DNA from: Alteribacillus sp041949975
GTDB taxonomy: Bacteria > Bacillota > Bacilli > Bacillales > Marinococcaceae
Reading direction: 5' to 3'
Assembly: GCF_041949975.1 (NCBI RefSeq)
Contig: NZ_JBHFQG010000015.1
Span: 19,551-83,550 of the forward strand
DNA length: 64,000 nucleotides
Below, in pieces: positions 27,185 through 35,896 of this stretch. How positions within the stretch are numbered: the first letter of the stretch is position 1; each line of letters begins with the position of its first letter. The position numbers and the translations under genes were made by a program. The notes beneath the pieces are model-generated. The model did not search any database. It was not told the origin of the DNA and saw only the letters and a list, made by a program, of their open reading frames with translations.

Positions 27185-27679
27185 ATGAATCAAACAAAAA
27201 AATTATCTTATACTGCTTTATTAATTGCGATCGCCACAGTTACAAGCCCTTTTGTATCTATTCCAATAGGTTTTGCAAGGATTTTTCCGGTACAGCATTT
27301 TGTAAATGTAATTTCTGCTGTGCTTCTGGGGCCTGGTTACGCAGTTATTCAAGCGTTTGGCACGTCTCTTCTTCGCAATATGTTTGGAACCGGCTCGATC
27401 TTTGCTTTTCCTGGAAGTATGATTGGAGCTCTATTTGCTGGACTTCTTTATCAGTATACAAAAAAATTGAATGTAACTACTGCCGGTGAAGTGGTTGGAA
27501 CAGGAATTATTGGAGCATTGCTTACATATCCGATTGCACGCCTTTTGCTTGGTGAAACAACAGCTTTATTTGCATTCGTGCCTTCCTTTTTATTAAGTGC
27601 TTTAACTGGTGGAGTCTTGGCTTACGGCCTGCTTAAAATATTTGAACAAAGAAATATATTACAACGGATCCGTATTTGA
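27185..27679 (+). CDS. thiW: ECF transporter S component ThiW (thiazole uptake)
   Basis: 164 residues, five to six membrane helices. The N-terminal segment LSYTALLIAIATVTSPFVSIPIGFARIFPVQH and GTGSIFAFPGSMIGALFAGLLY match ThiW, the S component predicted to bring in hydroxyethylthiazole via shared EcfAAT. AGGAGGGAA precedes the ATG. No TPP riboswitch is visible in the 57 bp upstream, unlike many thiW genes. Confidence 0.88.
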   Translation: MNQTKKLSYTALLIAIATVTSPFVSIPIGFARIFPVQHFVNVISAVLLGPGYAVIQAFGTSLLRNMFGTGSIFAFPGSMIGALFAGLLYQYTKKLNVTTAGEVVGTGIIGALLTYPIARLLLGETTALFAFVPSFLLSALTGGVLAYGLLKIFEQRNILQRIRI

Positions 27680-27702
27680 AAAAGCTTTTTTAAAATTGAC
27701 TA

Positions 27703-27763
27703 TTGTAAATTACTCTAAAAACGAATATTATAATACATGGTTTTTATTAAAGTTCGTTTTTAG
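27703..27763 (+). promoter_or_regulatory. pbuG promoter with paired PurR-like boxes
   Basis: CTAAAAACGAA (27715-27725) and TTCGTTTTTAG (27753-27763) are perfect 11-bp inverted copies, matching the CGAA-centred PurBoxes found in pairs before Bacillus purine genes. TTGTAA-17-TATTAT (27703-27731) or TATAAT (27729) lies between them. PurR would bind both and block transcription. Confidence 0.6.
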
Positions 27764-27774
27764 GGTGGTCATTT

Positions 27775-29088
27775 ATGTTAGAGAAGCTTTTCAAATTACA
27801 AGTAAACAATACAAACACCAGAACAGAGCTGCTAGCCGGAATCACAACGTTTTTAACAATGGCTTATATCGTTGTCGTAAACCCCGTTATCCTTTCCGAT
27901 GCAGGTGTTCCATTTGAGCATGTGTTTATGGCAACCATCATAGCCACAGTAGTCGGTACATTGTGGATGGCTGTTTTTGCTAATTATCCCATTGCGGTAG
28001 CACCGGGAATGGGGTTAAATGCTTACTTTGCTTATTCTGTTGTAGGTGCTAACGATCAGATAGGATATGAAGTTGCATTTGGAGCCGTTTTTGTCTCTGG
28101 AGTCATTTTTATTATTCTTTCCTTAACTCCTTTTCGGGAAAAACTTATTGAAGCTATCCCCTCAAATTTAAAATATGGTATTACAGCTGGTATTGGTTTA
28201 TTTATTGCCTTTATTGGGTTAAGAATGAGCGGGCTTATTGTTGCTCATCCTGAAAATCTCGTAGGGCTGGGCGACCTTCAATCTCCTCAAGTTATTCTTA
28301 CTCTAATTGGTTTAGGAATTACTATTGTATTTATGGCAATGAATGTGAACAGTGCCTTGTTCTTAGGGATGGTTATCACCGGCATGATTGCATTTTTCAC
28401 TGGGCATTTAAGTTTTGAAGAGGGATTTGCATCAACACCTCCAAGCCCTGAATGGTTCATTTTCGGCTCTCCTCTTCAGGCTTTCATTGATGTTTTTCAA
28501 TATGGTCTTTATGCGGTAGTATTTTCTTTTTTGCTCGTCACTATTTTTGATACGACAGGTACGATGGTCGGCGTGGCCGAGCAAGCTGGGCTAATGAAAG
28601 GAAATAAAATGCCAAGAGTCCGTCAGGCCCTTTTAGCTGATTCCGTCGCCAAAACAGTTGGGTCTATTTTTGGCACAAGTCCAACAAGTGCTTATATTGA
28701 ATCTTCTTCCGGAGTGGCGGCAGGAGGAAGAACAGGGTTAACGACTGTAACGGTTGCAGGATTGTTTGTACTCACCATCTTTTTCGGGCCTGCTGTCAGT
28801 TCGGTTTCTGGACTTCCTGCAATAACTTCTCCTGTGCTCATCATTGTTGGAAGTCTCATGCTTGGAGCCGTTTCTCAAATTAAGTGGCAGGAATTCGATG
28901 AAGCTTTTCCTGCTTTCCTGGTTATTTTGAGTATGCCCTTAACATCTAGTATTGCTACAGGAATTGCTTTTGGATTTATTTCTTATCCGCTTATGAAGCT
29001 GGTAAAGGGTAAAGGAAAGACTGTTCACCCGCTTGTTTATATTTTTGCTGTACTATTTTTATTTCAACTTATTTATTTGCCTCATTAA
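27775..29088 (+). CDS. pbuG: Hypoxanthine/guanine permease, NCS2 (AzgA-like)
   Basis: 437 residues, about 13 membrane helices. FLTMAYIVVVNPVILSDAGV at the start, VAPGMGLNAYFAY and GTSPTSAYIESSSGVAAGGRTGLT are the AzgA-family substrate-binding segments. It imports purine bases with protons. AGGGTGG precedes the ATG. The PurR-like boxes support the assignment. Confidence 0.92.
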   Translation: MLEKLFKLQVNNTNTRTELLAGITTFLTMAYIVVVNPVILSDAGVPFEHVFMATIIATVVGTLWMAVFANYPIAVAPGMGLNAYFAYSVVGANDQIGYEVAFGAVFVSGVIFIILSLTPFREKLIEAIPSNLKYGITAGIGLFIAFIGLRMSGLIVAHPENLVGLGDLQSPQVILTLIGLGITIVFMAMNVNSALFLGMVITGMIAFFTGHLSFEEGFASTPPSPEWFIFGSPLQAFIDVFQYGLYAVVFSFLLVTIFDTTGTMVGVAEQAGLMKGNKMPRVRQALLADSVAKTVGSIFGTSPTSAYIESSSGVAAGGRTGLTTVTVAGLFVLTIFFGPAVSSVSGLPAITSPVLIIVGSLMLGAVSQIKWQEFDEAFPAFLVILSMPLTSSIATGIAFGFISYPLMKLVKGKGKTVHPLVYIFAVLFLFQLIYLPH

Positions 29089-29155
29089 TTCTTTGTTCAG
29101 CACCGCACCGAGTGAATGATATACTGAAGTAAAATAGGTAAAAGGAATGATGAGC

Positions 29156-29641
29156 ATGTCGGATTTTACTCATTTTAATGAACAAGGCCGTGCCAAAATG
29201 GTTGATATCACAGATAAACAAGAAACGTCGAGGACAGCAGCAGCGAGGGCCAGTATCACTGTAGCAAAAGCCGTGTACGACCAAATTCAGGAAGGCACGA
29301 ATAAAAAAGGTGATGTGTTTGCTGTTTCCCAAGTAGCAGGCATAATGGGAGCTAAAAAAACAGCAGAGATTATCCCTATGTGTCATCCGCTATCTTTAAA
29401 TGGAGTAGATATTCAGTTTGAATGGTTGATTTCTGATGAGAAAGAGTACACCATTGAGATTACGTCTGAAGTAAAAGTCAAAGGAAATACTGGAGTGGAA
29501 ATGGAAGCTTTAACAGCTGCTTCCACGGCGGCTCTCACGATTTATGATATGTGTAAAGCAATCGATAAAGGCATGATCATTGGTCCCACTTATCTGCTAA
29601 AGAAAACCGGGGGAAAAAACAGGGACTATGAAAGGTCATAA
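29156..29641 (+). CDS. moaC: Cyclic pyranopterin monophosphate synthase
   Basis: 161 residues. MVDITDKQETSRTAAARA, the catalytic IPMCHPLSLNGVDI and GVEMEALTAASTAALTIYDMCKAIDKGM are invariant MoaC blocks. It makes cPMP, the first molybdenum-cofactor intermediate, from the MoaA product. The ATG at 29156 is nine bases after AAAGGA; earlier ATGs at 29147 and 29150 are too close. No other mo genes are nearby. Confidence 0.95.
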   Translation: MSDFTHFNEQGRAKMVDITDKQETSRTAAARASITVAKAVYDQIQEGTNKKGDVFAVSQVAGIMGAKKTAEIIPMCHPLSLNGVDIQFEWLISDEKEYTIEITSEVKVKGNTGVEMEALTAASTAALTIYDMCKAIDKGMIIGPTYLLKKTGGKNRDYERS

Positions 29642-29875
29642 GAACAAAAGCGCAAGCGTCCTGTTCAGCCTCGACAGGTAAATGTTCTCCAGTCACTAAA
29701 GGCGCTCTTACTTCCACAGGATGTGCTGACTTTTGCGTTGCGAACACGATGTTCGCGATTCTAGCAAAAGTTCCTTAAACCGTCTTGGGCCTCCGAGAGG
29801 CTGGGCGCTGAAGCTAGACGCGGATCAAACAATATGGAGATAGTTATCCACAACTTGTAAAAACATAATTTCCTA
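29640..29875. repeat. Dispersed repeat, family A, recent copy 1
   Basis: AAAAGCGCAAGCGTCCTG, CAGCCTCGACAGGTAAATG, CGAACACGATGTTCGCG (a hairpin), GAGAGGCTGGGCGCTGAAG and TTTCCTAAACAA are shared almost base for base with 60285-60510. The chief difference is about 20 extra bases after GACGCGGAT here. Confidence 0.7.
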
Positions 29876-29887
29876 AACAAGAACAAC

Positions 29888-29928
29888 GCCAGAGCAAAGG
29901 TATCAAACCTTAATGCTCTGGCTTTTAT
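29888..29928. terminator. Terminator between moaC and yisL
   Basis: GCCAGAGCA and TGCTCTGGC form a 9-bp stem with a T-rich tail on the plus strand and an A-rich approach that also serves the minus strand. Confidence 0.7.
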
Positions 29929-30269
29929 TAACCAATAACGTTAAAACCTAGAAGTAAAACAGCTATGATTAAAATAATGCAAGCCGCCCATAAGCCACCC
30001 TGAGGTTCATTTCTCTTTTTACGAGCGATGAGCATTTCCATGACAGCAATAAGTATAATTGCCAACACTCCTTTTAGAATATAAAGAAGTGGAAAGTTGT
30101 AAAAGAATAACGTTCCAATTCCAGTTATAATCATGATTAGGGCAAATAAACGCTGCAGCATTAATGTGATCTTTTGTTTTGTGAAAAAGTAACTGATGAC
30201 AAAAAACAAAATGAGGAAAAACCATGAACCTGCGTGAGATTCGTAAAAAATGCTTTCCATCGTGCTCAT
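29928..30269 (-). CDS. yisL: YisL/UPF0344 family membrane protein
   Basis: 113 residues with four membrane helices. The family features ITGIGTLF and ILIAVMEMLIARKKRNEPQGGLW are present. Function unknown. Single gene. Confidence 0.85.
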   Translation of the reverse strand: MSTMESIFYESHAGSWFFLILFFVISYFFTKQKITLMLQRLFALIMIITGIGTLFFYNFPLLYILKGVLAIILIAVMEMLIARKKRNEPQGGLWAACIILIIAVLLLGFNVIG

Positions 30270-30374
30270 TTCTCCTTTTTAAAAAGTTATTATACTACGT
30301 CTCTCTTCCCAATATATAGAACTAAAAACCCCCCTGCAAGCATTTAAAGCTATTGTTAAAGGAAGTATCACTTT

Positions 30375-30702
30375 TTAACAGCGAATACAGGAGATAAGTT
30401 TTAATCCAGCCGCAGCTGCAATGATGATAGCTATACAACTGAGTCGCAAGATACTTTTAGATTCTTCGTACCATATATCATTCCGACAAGTGCCCCGCTA
30501 GCAGCGCCCATGCCTGTCCATACCGCATATGCTGTACTCATAGGCAGGGAATTCATAGCAAATGTCAAAAATAAAAAACTCATCCAAAACCAAGCAGCAT
30601 AAACATAAATGCTAACTTGCTGCGATCGTTATGTACTTTGTTAATCATAGCGACCCCTGTCATTTCAAATAGTCCAGCTATTGTTAAGTAAACCCAGGCC
30701 AT
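30375..30702 (-). pseudogene. SMR-family exporter subunit 2 (YkkD/GdnD-like), frameshifted
   Basis: Begins MAWVYLTIAGLFEMTGVAMINK, a typical SMR helix 1 with the essential Glu. After about 35 codons the frame breaks near 30610; the next frame continues WFWMSFLFLTFAMNSLPMST, then AYAVWTGMG, and a second break near 30490 is needed to reach IAIIIAAAAGLKLIS. At least two frameshifts are needed, so no functional protein is made. Its ATG overlaps the stop of the first SMR gene (TAATG). Confidence 0.85.
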
Positions 30703-30918
30703 TAGATGCTTCCCTCCTTCTGCTTTTGCGATGTGTCATCTGTTGCCAGTTTGAGACCAATAACGCCGTTTAAAAGAATAAAGATCAGAATTACTTTCAT
30801 TACCTGGAGCGTTTCTCCAAAGAATATTATATCAACCAGAAGAAGCATGCATTAAAATAACCACCCACAATACCTCAAATACAGCAGCAGTTATAACTTT
30901 TATCCATTCTGTATTCAT
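30702..30918 (-). pseudogene. SMR-family exporter subunit 1 (YkkC/GdnC-like), internally deleted
   Basis: Starts MNTEWIKVITAAVFEVLWVV and in another frame ends FFGETLQVMKVILIFILLNG then VIGLKLATDD. About 35 codons (helices 2 and 3) are missing and the frame is shifted. AAGGTGG precedes the ATG. With the next gene it formed a heterodimeric SMR pair. Confidence 0.82.
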
Positions 30919-30987
30919 TTTTGATACCACCTTTAGAAAACTTTGCTTGCCGTTAACCTTTTAGAAAAAGCCATGGTTCCCCCTTTC

Positions 30988-31070
30988 ATTAGAAGATATC
31001 CCGGGCTTTTTTCCCTCCGTACAGCTCACTGCTGTGTGTTTTCTCTCGGTTCAGACCTAACCAACCAACA
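30988..31070 (-). ncRNA. Guanidine-I (ykkC) riboswitch, 3' core clear
   Basis: The minus strand reads CTGAACCGAGAG, then a stem with ACACAC, TACGGAGGG, a run of A and GCCCGGGATATC. CCGAGAG..ACGGAGGG..AAAAGCCCGGGA is the conserved core of the guanidine-I riboswitch. The 5' part with the usual CUAGGGUUCC block was not found, so the aptamer may be divergent or damaged. It lies about 70 bases before the broken SMR pair, the classic target of this riboswitch. Confidence 0.72.
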
Positions 31071-31234
31071 TTGTAAAAAGGAATACTTCCTGATTGGTGT
31101 TTTTGCCATCCATCTCCTTTATAATTTTGGTTGCTCTCCATATTCTAATAAATGTCGGTCAAATACTTCTTTTTAGTCATTAGGCTGAAAAGAGAAGAGG
31201 AGACCAACAAATGAACTTATTGAGGAGGATGTTT

Positions 31235-31747
31235 ATGGGGATCTTAAGCGGCAATCAACAAGATGAACCGATGCATTACGGGGAAGTCTTCGGCTTGTGG
31301 ACCTATTTAACTGGAATAAAAGGCGTTATCTCTGCTTATCAAACCTATATGAACCATGTTGGAGACGCTGATCTGTTTAAATTAATTGAAGACATGGTTG
31401 ATGATGCACGAAGAGAAGAGCTGGAAATCGAACAAGTATTAAAGGAAAATGGGGTTGGTCTGCCTCCATCTCCACCGGAAAGGGCATACTCTAACCCAGA
31501 AGAAATCCCGGTAGGAGCTCGTTTTAATGATCCAGAAATATCTGCTTTGATTGGCAGAGATATAGCAACCGGCTTAGTTGCTTGCAGCCAGATTATTGGA
31601 GAAAGCACCCGCGAAGACATTGCAATGCTTTTTGGCCAATACCACACAAATAAAGCACAGGCGGGAGCTAAATTACTGCGATTAAATAAAGAAAAGGGCT
31701 GGCTTGTACTACCTCCGCTTCACATGAACACTCCTCACCCGGTGTAA
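31235..31747 (+). CDS. DUF3231 family protein
   Basis: 170 residues beginning MGILSGNQQDEPMHYGEVF. The helical single-domain family has conserved PPSPPERA, IPVGARFNDPEI and REDIAMLFGQYHTNKAQ and is usual in Bacillus, often linked to sporulation or stress; the role is unknown. The ATG at 31235 has GAGGAGG six bases upstream; an earlier ATG lies before that site. Followed by a terminator. Confidence 0.85.
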   Translation: MGILSGNQQDEPMHYGEVFGLWTYLTGIKGVISAYQTYMNHVGDADLFKLIEDMVDDARREELEIEQVLKENGVGLPPSPPERAYSNPEEIPVGARFNDPEISALIGRDIATGLVACSQIIGESTREDIAMLFGQYHTNKAQAGAKLLRLNKEKGWLVLPPLHMNTPHPV

Positions 31748-31761
31748 CCGCCTAAATCAGT

Positions 31762-31796
31762 GGGGAGAGCTATGTATGAGCTCTCCCTCTTTTAAA
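31762..31796 (+). terminator. Terminator after the DUF3231 gene
   Basis: GGGGAGAGCT and AGCTCTCCCT form the stem, followed by CTTTTAAA. Confidence 0.75.
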
Positions 31797-31806
31797 GACG
31801 AACAAA

Positions 31807-32228
31807 TCATTCAAGTTGTTTATCATTTGAAACGCAATGATGCTTTGTTACAGCTTCTGTAAATAGGTTTTGGGGATTTTCCACTTCCGTTAATGTTTTA
31901 CCTAAAAGTTTTTCAAGGCTGCATTCGTAATGCCTTGCTTTCTTAAATATCACTACCTTGGACTTCCCCGTTAACAGCTTTTCAAATGTATTTGACTTCA
32001 CTTGAAGAAATTCCATAAAAAGCAAAAGGCAATAAAAATAGCGGAAGACATGATTGTTTTCCATATTGATGTTTCAACAATAGGCTGAATAATCAACGAC
32101 CCAATTGAAATCATAAGTCTGTGCCACTGCCATTGACTTATCGACTTTCTTCCTGCTACTCGTAATAAAAGCAGCCCGCCAATTACAAGGACTACTGACT
32201 CCCAAATAAAATTTCCCTCCCTTAATGT
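31807..32228 (-). pseudogene. DUF421/YetF family membrane protein, frameshifted
   Basis: Three frames on the minus strand together give VLVIGGLLLLRVAGRKSISQ, then MISIGSLIIQPIVETSIWKT, then MEFLQVKSNTFEKLLTGKSK, which is the order in DUF421/YetF proteins. At least two frameshifts break it, and the end diverges after KSKVVIFKKARHY. Only the last 85 codons remain open from an ATG. Confidence 0.7.
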
Positions 32229-32242
32229 CCCCTTTTTATTTG

Positions 32243-34402
32243 TTATGTGGGGCTGGGGAAAGAAAATTCAATCTTGTTATGTTTTAAAACAAGTTTAGCA
32301 TCAAATGTCCTTTTTCCTTTAAAACCTTTAATCAAACGAGTTTCCCCTTTTTCACAAAGCTGCCTGATTTGGGCGGTAGTGATCGTCTTTCCTAAAATTC
32401 TTTTGTTAAACGTTTGTCTGCACCCATTTTTATATTCGGTACAGCCGTAAAAAGATGAATGCTGTATAATACTCCCTTTTTTACATGATGGGCAGATAGC
32501 TATCGGATCACTTAATTTTTTTCTTTTATGTTTCCTTGGCTCTGGTAATTCTTCTGCATTTACTTTTAAGGCATCCACTTCTTTCGGTGCGGAATCAACC
32601 AACTTTTTTGTGAAAGCAGCTGTGTTACTGATAAATGTTTGTTTTTGCGCCTTTCCCTGTCCGATTTTTTTAAGAAACATTTCCCACTTTGCTGTCATTT
32701 CCGGCTTGGACAATAGCGTCCCTTCCACTGCCTGGCAAAGGACCTCTCCTTTTTTGGTTACAGACACTATATTCTTATTTACTTTGATATACTCTTGACG
32801 AATTAGTGTTTTAATAATTCCGCTCCTAGTGGCTTCTGTTCCCAGGCCTTCTGCTTCTTTTAAAGCCGCTTTTGCTTCTTCATCATCTTCGATGACTTGG
32901 CCGCAGGTTTTCATCATATTAATAAGCTGTCCTTCTGTATATGGTTTGGGCGGCTTTGTCATTTCTTTTTTTATATGGAGGGACGCGTCAGCCTTCAAGC
33001 CTTTATGCAATGGCGGAAGTTCAGGAAGCTGCTGCTTGCCTTTTTTTTGTTTAGGAAGGCCGCTGTCAAATAATTCTTTCCATCCCCTTACTTTTTCCAC
33101 TTTGCCTTTACTGTAAAAATCCAATCCTTTTACATCTGTTATTACGTTTGTTTCTTCAAACTGATAGTCATAATGAAACATTGCGAGTACACTCTTCACG
33201 ATTTCAAAATAAATATTTCTTTGGTCTTGGCGCAGATTTTGAAGTGCCGTCTCGGTTGGAACTTTTTTTGTCGGAATAATTGCATAGTGCTCTTTCACCT
33301 TGCTGTCGTCTACGTACCTTTTTTTAGACTGAAGGGAAGACGGCTCAAACACATCTCCCGTTAATTTTTGATAAGCTTTTATATTCTTTTGTATATAAGC
33401 AAATTCATTTTTCGTTATATGCTGTGTATCCGTTCTTGGGTAAGAGACAAGCTTTAACGGCTGATCATAAAGAGATTGTGCGATTTCTAATGTTTTAGAA
33501 GGGCTGTATTTGTATTTTTTATTCGCCAGTGTTTGAAGTGATGAAAGGGAATGCAGCATAGGAGGCTTCACTCGTTTTTGTGAAACAGTAACATCCTTCA
33601 CCATCCCTCTGTCTTTGAAATCAATGCCATTGTTATGTAATATTCTTTTTGCTTCCTCATTTGTTTTGTAACGCTTTTTGGCCTTTCCTTCGTACCCCCC
33701 TTTTTCTGTTTGAAATTGTGCTTTTATTTCAAAGTATGGCTCCGGCGTGAAGTGTTCAATTTCTTTTTGACGTTCATAAATTAGTTTTAAAGTTGGTGTT
33801 TGCACTCTTCCTACACTGAATACATGATGATTTCCTTTTTGCTGCAGCAGCAGTGTATATAAACGGCTGGCATTCATCCCAACAAGCCAATCAGAGATTT
33901 GCCGCGCTTGCGCCTCATCATATAAAGCAGCAAAATGATCGGCATGGTGCAGTCGTTCAAATCCTTTTTTTACCTCATCTTTTTCTAGACTGTTAATCCA
34001 AAGACGCTGGGTTGGCTTATGTCCTGCCCCTGCATGATATATGATACTACGTGCGATATTTTCTCCTTCGCGGTCGCAATCGGTAGCAATGATAATTTCT
34101 TCGGTTTCTTGAAGCAGTCTTCGCACAATCTGAAATTGTTTTCTTGTTTTATAACTTGGTTTAAACTCGAATGTATTTGGTATCATAGGAAGCTGCGAAA
34201 GGTTCCAGCGTTTCCAGGAAGGTTCATACTCTGCCGGTGACCTTAGTTCCACTAAATGACCAACTCCCCATGTCAGAATGGCGCCATTGGGGAAAATAGG
34301 ACAAGCAGGGATGGTTATAAACCCTTCTTTCTTGCTTCCTTTTGGAAAAGCTTCTGCGTAAGCTTTAGCCTGACTCGGTTTTTCTGCTAAAATAACAGGC
34401 AT
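32243..34402 (-). CDS. topB: DNA topoisomerase III
   Basis: 719 residues, full length. The TOPRIM domain opens with VILAEKPSQAKAYAEAF and has ATDCDREGE at 106-114; the catalytic Tyr321 is in SYPRTDTQH. The C-terminus carries a four-Cys zinc site (CPSCKKG, YGCTEYKNGC). This type IA enzyme relaxes and decatenates single-stranded regions in replication and recombination. The 125 bp upstream hold a LexA-like site shared with the divergent gene. Confidence 0.95.
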   Translation of the reverse strand: MPVILAEKPSQAKAYAEAFPKGSKKEGFITIPACPIFPNGAILTWGVGHLVELRSPAEYEPSWKRWNLSQLPMIPNTFEFKPSYKTRKQFQIVRRLLQETEEIIIATDCDREGENIARSIIYHAGAGHKPTQRLWINSLEKDEVKKGFERLHHADHFAALYDEAQARQISDWLVGMNASRLYTLLLQQKGNHHVFSVGRVQTPTLKLIYERQKEIEHFTPEPYFEIKAQFQTEKGGYEGKAKKRYKTNEEAKRILHNNGIDFKDRGMVKDVTVSQKRVKPPMLHSLSSLQTLANKKYKYSPSKTLEIAQSLYDQPLKLVSYPRTDTQHITKNEFAYIQKNIKAYQKLTGDVFEPSSLQSKKRYVDDSKVKEHYAIIPTKKVPTETALQNLRQDQRNIYFEIVKSVLAMFHYDYQFEETNVITDVKGLDFYSKGKVEKVRGWKELFDSGLPKQKKGKQQLPELPPLHKGLKADASLHIKKEMTKPPKPYTEGQLINMMKTCGQVIEDDEEAKAALKEAEGLGTEATRSGIIKTLIRQEYIKVNKNIVSVTKKGEVLCQAVEGTLLSKPEMTAKWEMFLKKIGQGKAQKQTFISNTAAFTKKLVDSAPKEVDALKVNAEELPEPRKHKRKKLSDPIAICPSCKKGSIIQHSSFYGCTEYKNGCRQTFNKRILGKTITTAQIRQLCEKGETRLIKGFKGKRTFDAKLVLKHNKIEFSFPSPT

Positions 34403-34438
34403 TTTTTTCGCTCCTTAATTTTTCTTTCATTTTAATAA

Positions 34439-34450
34439 GAACGAACGTTC
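34439..34450. promoter_or_regulatory. Possible LexA/DinR site between topB and the dioxygenase gene
   Basis: GAACGAACGTTC contains GAAC-N4-GTTC, the core of the Bacillus SOS box (CGAAC-N4-GTTCG), lacking the outermost C and G. It lies in the divergent intergenic region. Confidence 0.35.
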
Positions 34451-34541
34451 CTTTAGACAGTATAAATTATTTTTCTATTCCGGGAAACGTGATAAACTTT
34501 TATAGTGTCTAAGAGTTATATTTCAGTTGGAGGTCATACTT

Positions 34542-35348
34542 GTGAGCCAATTAAAAGAAAGTGGCTTTGCTTACTATGATTTAAAAGATTATATCCACTA
34601 TAATGGTATAGAAGAGGACCTAAAGCAGCTTACCAGGGCTTTTGATACCCTGCCCGCAGATGAATACGCTCCTCATTTAAATCGTTACAGACGGTATGCC
34701 AGAGCAATCGTCATGCCAAAAACATACCAAATTCAATGGCTGCCGGAATCAAACGTTAACGGAAAAGCTTATTACGAATATTTCCAAGGAAGCTTTAACC
34801 CCGAATATACAGGAGAATACCGCCGTTTTCCTTCCCTGATGAAAGAAACGATGGCCAATCCGCTGCTAGAAGAAATTATTCGTTTTGATTTTAAGGAAAC
34901 ATTTTGGATGAGAGAAGATGCCTTAATGCCCGTGCATGCAGGAATTCATTTTGTAAAATTACAGGTGGAAAAAGAAGGGGATGTAGCGGTTTCTTCACCA
35001 AACAACCTTCATCAAGACGGGGAACCATTTACATTTGCGCACTTAATTAGAAGACGGAATATCATTGGCGGATTGAACGCTATTTCGAAGCCCTCCATGC
35101 GAGGCAAAATGCCAGAGGATATAGATGATCAAGACATAACTGCTTCATTTTATTTAGAAAATCCTCTGGAATCTTATGGTGTATATGATCCTTTAGTTAC
35201 GCATTATGTTGGTGAGGTTGAAAAAGGATTAGAAGACGGGCCTGGTGAGCGTTCTGCAATATTGATTGATTTTCAGCCAACAGTTATTGCCAATCCAGAT
35301 GAAGTCCGGAGTATGCGAGGAGAAACGACTAATATGGTATTTGTATAG
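34542..35348 (+). CDS. 2-oxoglutarate/Fe(II) dioxygenase, L-isoleucine hydroxylase-like
   Basis: 268 residues of the PF10014 (2OG-Fe_Oxy_2) family. The metal facial triad starts at NLHQDGEPFTFAHLI (His-x-Asp) and is completed by the distal His near YDPLVTHYVGE; the Arg toward the C-terminus would bind 2-oxoglutarate. Bacillus thuringiensis IDO, the model member, makes 4-hydroxyisoleucine. The GTG at 34542 has GGAGG eight bases upstream; the TTG at 34527 is not preferred. Free amino acid hydroxylation is likely; the substrate is not certain. Confidence 0.78.
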   Translation: MSQLKESGFAYYDLKDYIHYNGIEEDLKQLTRAFDTLPADEYAPHLNRYRRYARAIVMPKTYQIQWLPESNVNGKAYYEYFQGSFNPEYTGEYRRFPSLMKETMANPLLEEIIRFDFKETFWMREDALMPVHAGIHFVKLQVEKEGDVAVSSPNNLHQDGEPFTFAHLIRRRNIIGGLNAISKPSMRGKMPEDIDDQDITASFYLENPLESYGVYDPLVTHYVGEVEKGLEDGPGERSAILIDFQPTVIANPDEVRSMRGETTNMVFV

Positions 35349-35359
35349 AATGTTTCCGG

Positions 35360-35408
35360 AGAAAGAGCTATTCCTAACAAAAATGTACAGGATAGCTCTT
35401 TCTATTAT
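35360..35408. terminator. Terminator between dioxygenase gene and DUF2584 gene
   Basis: GAAAGAGCTATTCCT and AGGATAGCTCTTTC form a 14-bp stem, flanked by T-rich sequence on the plus side. Confidence 0.7.
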
Positions 35409-35429
35409 ATAAATCAACATAAATAAAAT

Positions 35430-35672
35430 TTAATTAACCGAACTCAGTGAAACAAGCTCATAATGAAGAGTGGTGCATCCTGTTCCCCACTCCACTTTTG
35501 TAATGATAGCTTTTCCAAATGGAGCTTTTTCTTCGAGCGTTTGAATAGGTAATTTCGTGTCGAGCGGAAACATGTGATATCCTTCTTTTATTAAGCGAAA
35601 AGACCTCTCCCCTAACCGTTCTGCTTTTTTATGGGTGATAATTTCCCAGTTCATTTCCATAGAAAAACCCAT
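35430..35672 (-). CDS. DUF2584 family protein
   Basis: 80 residues. EGYHMFPLDTKLPIQT, GKAIITKVEW and the ending YELVSLSSVN match the DUF2584 pattern known from Bacillus. Function unknown. GAAGGG precedes the ATG. Confidence 0.75.
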   Translation of the reverse strand: MGFSMEMNWEIITHKKAERLGERSFRLIKEGYHMFPLDTKLPIQTLEEKAPFGKAIITKVEWGTGCTTLHYELVSLSSVN

Positions 35673-35896
35673 GTTATTACCCTTCTTTCTAAAAAACGAA
35701 TTGTATTATAGAAGTGTATTATATTTCTAATTCCACACTTATCTTTAAAATCCTTTAACAAATTACAAAAGCAGATAAGCAATTGCTACTCCAGTCCCTC
35801 CGAATATTAATGCAAAAGGTAAATTCCAAAGAGTCAGCTGATAAGGGTGCCTCTTCATGTACTGGCTCATCATGGTTAGCGGTACATAACCGATAT

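Noticed and set aside
35763..35873. 36-codon ORF with hydrophobic end (MMSQYMKRHPYQLTLWN..) after the EamA gene
   Set aside because: Possibly the end of a lost membrane protein, but no ribosome site and too short to support.
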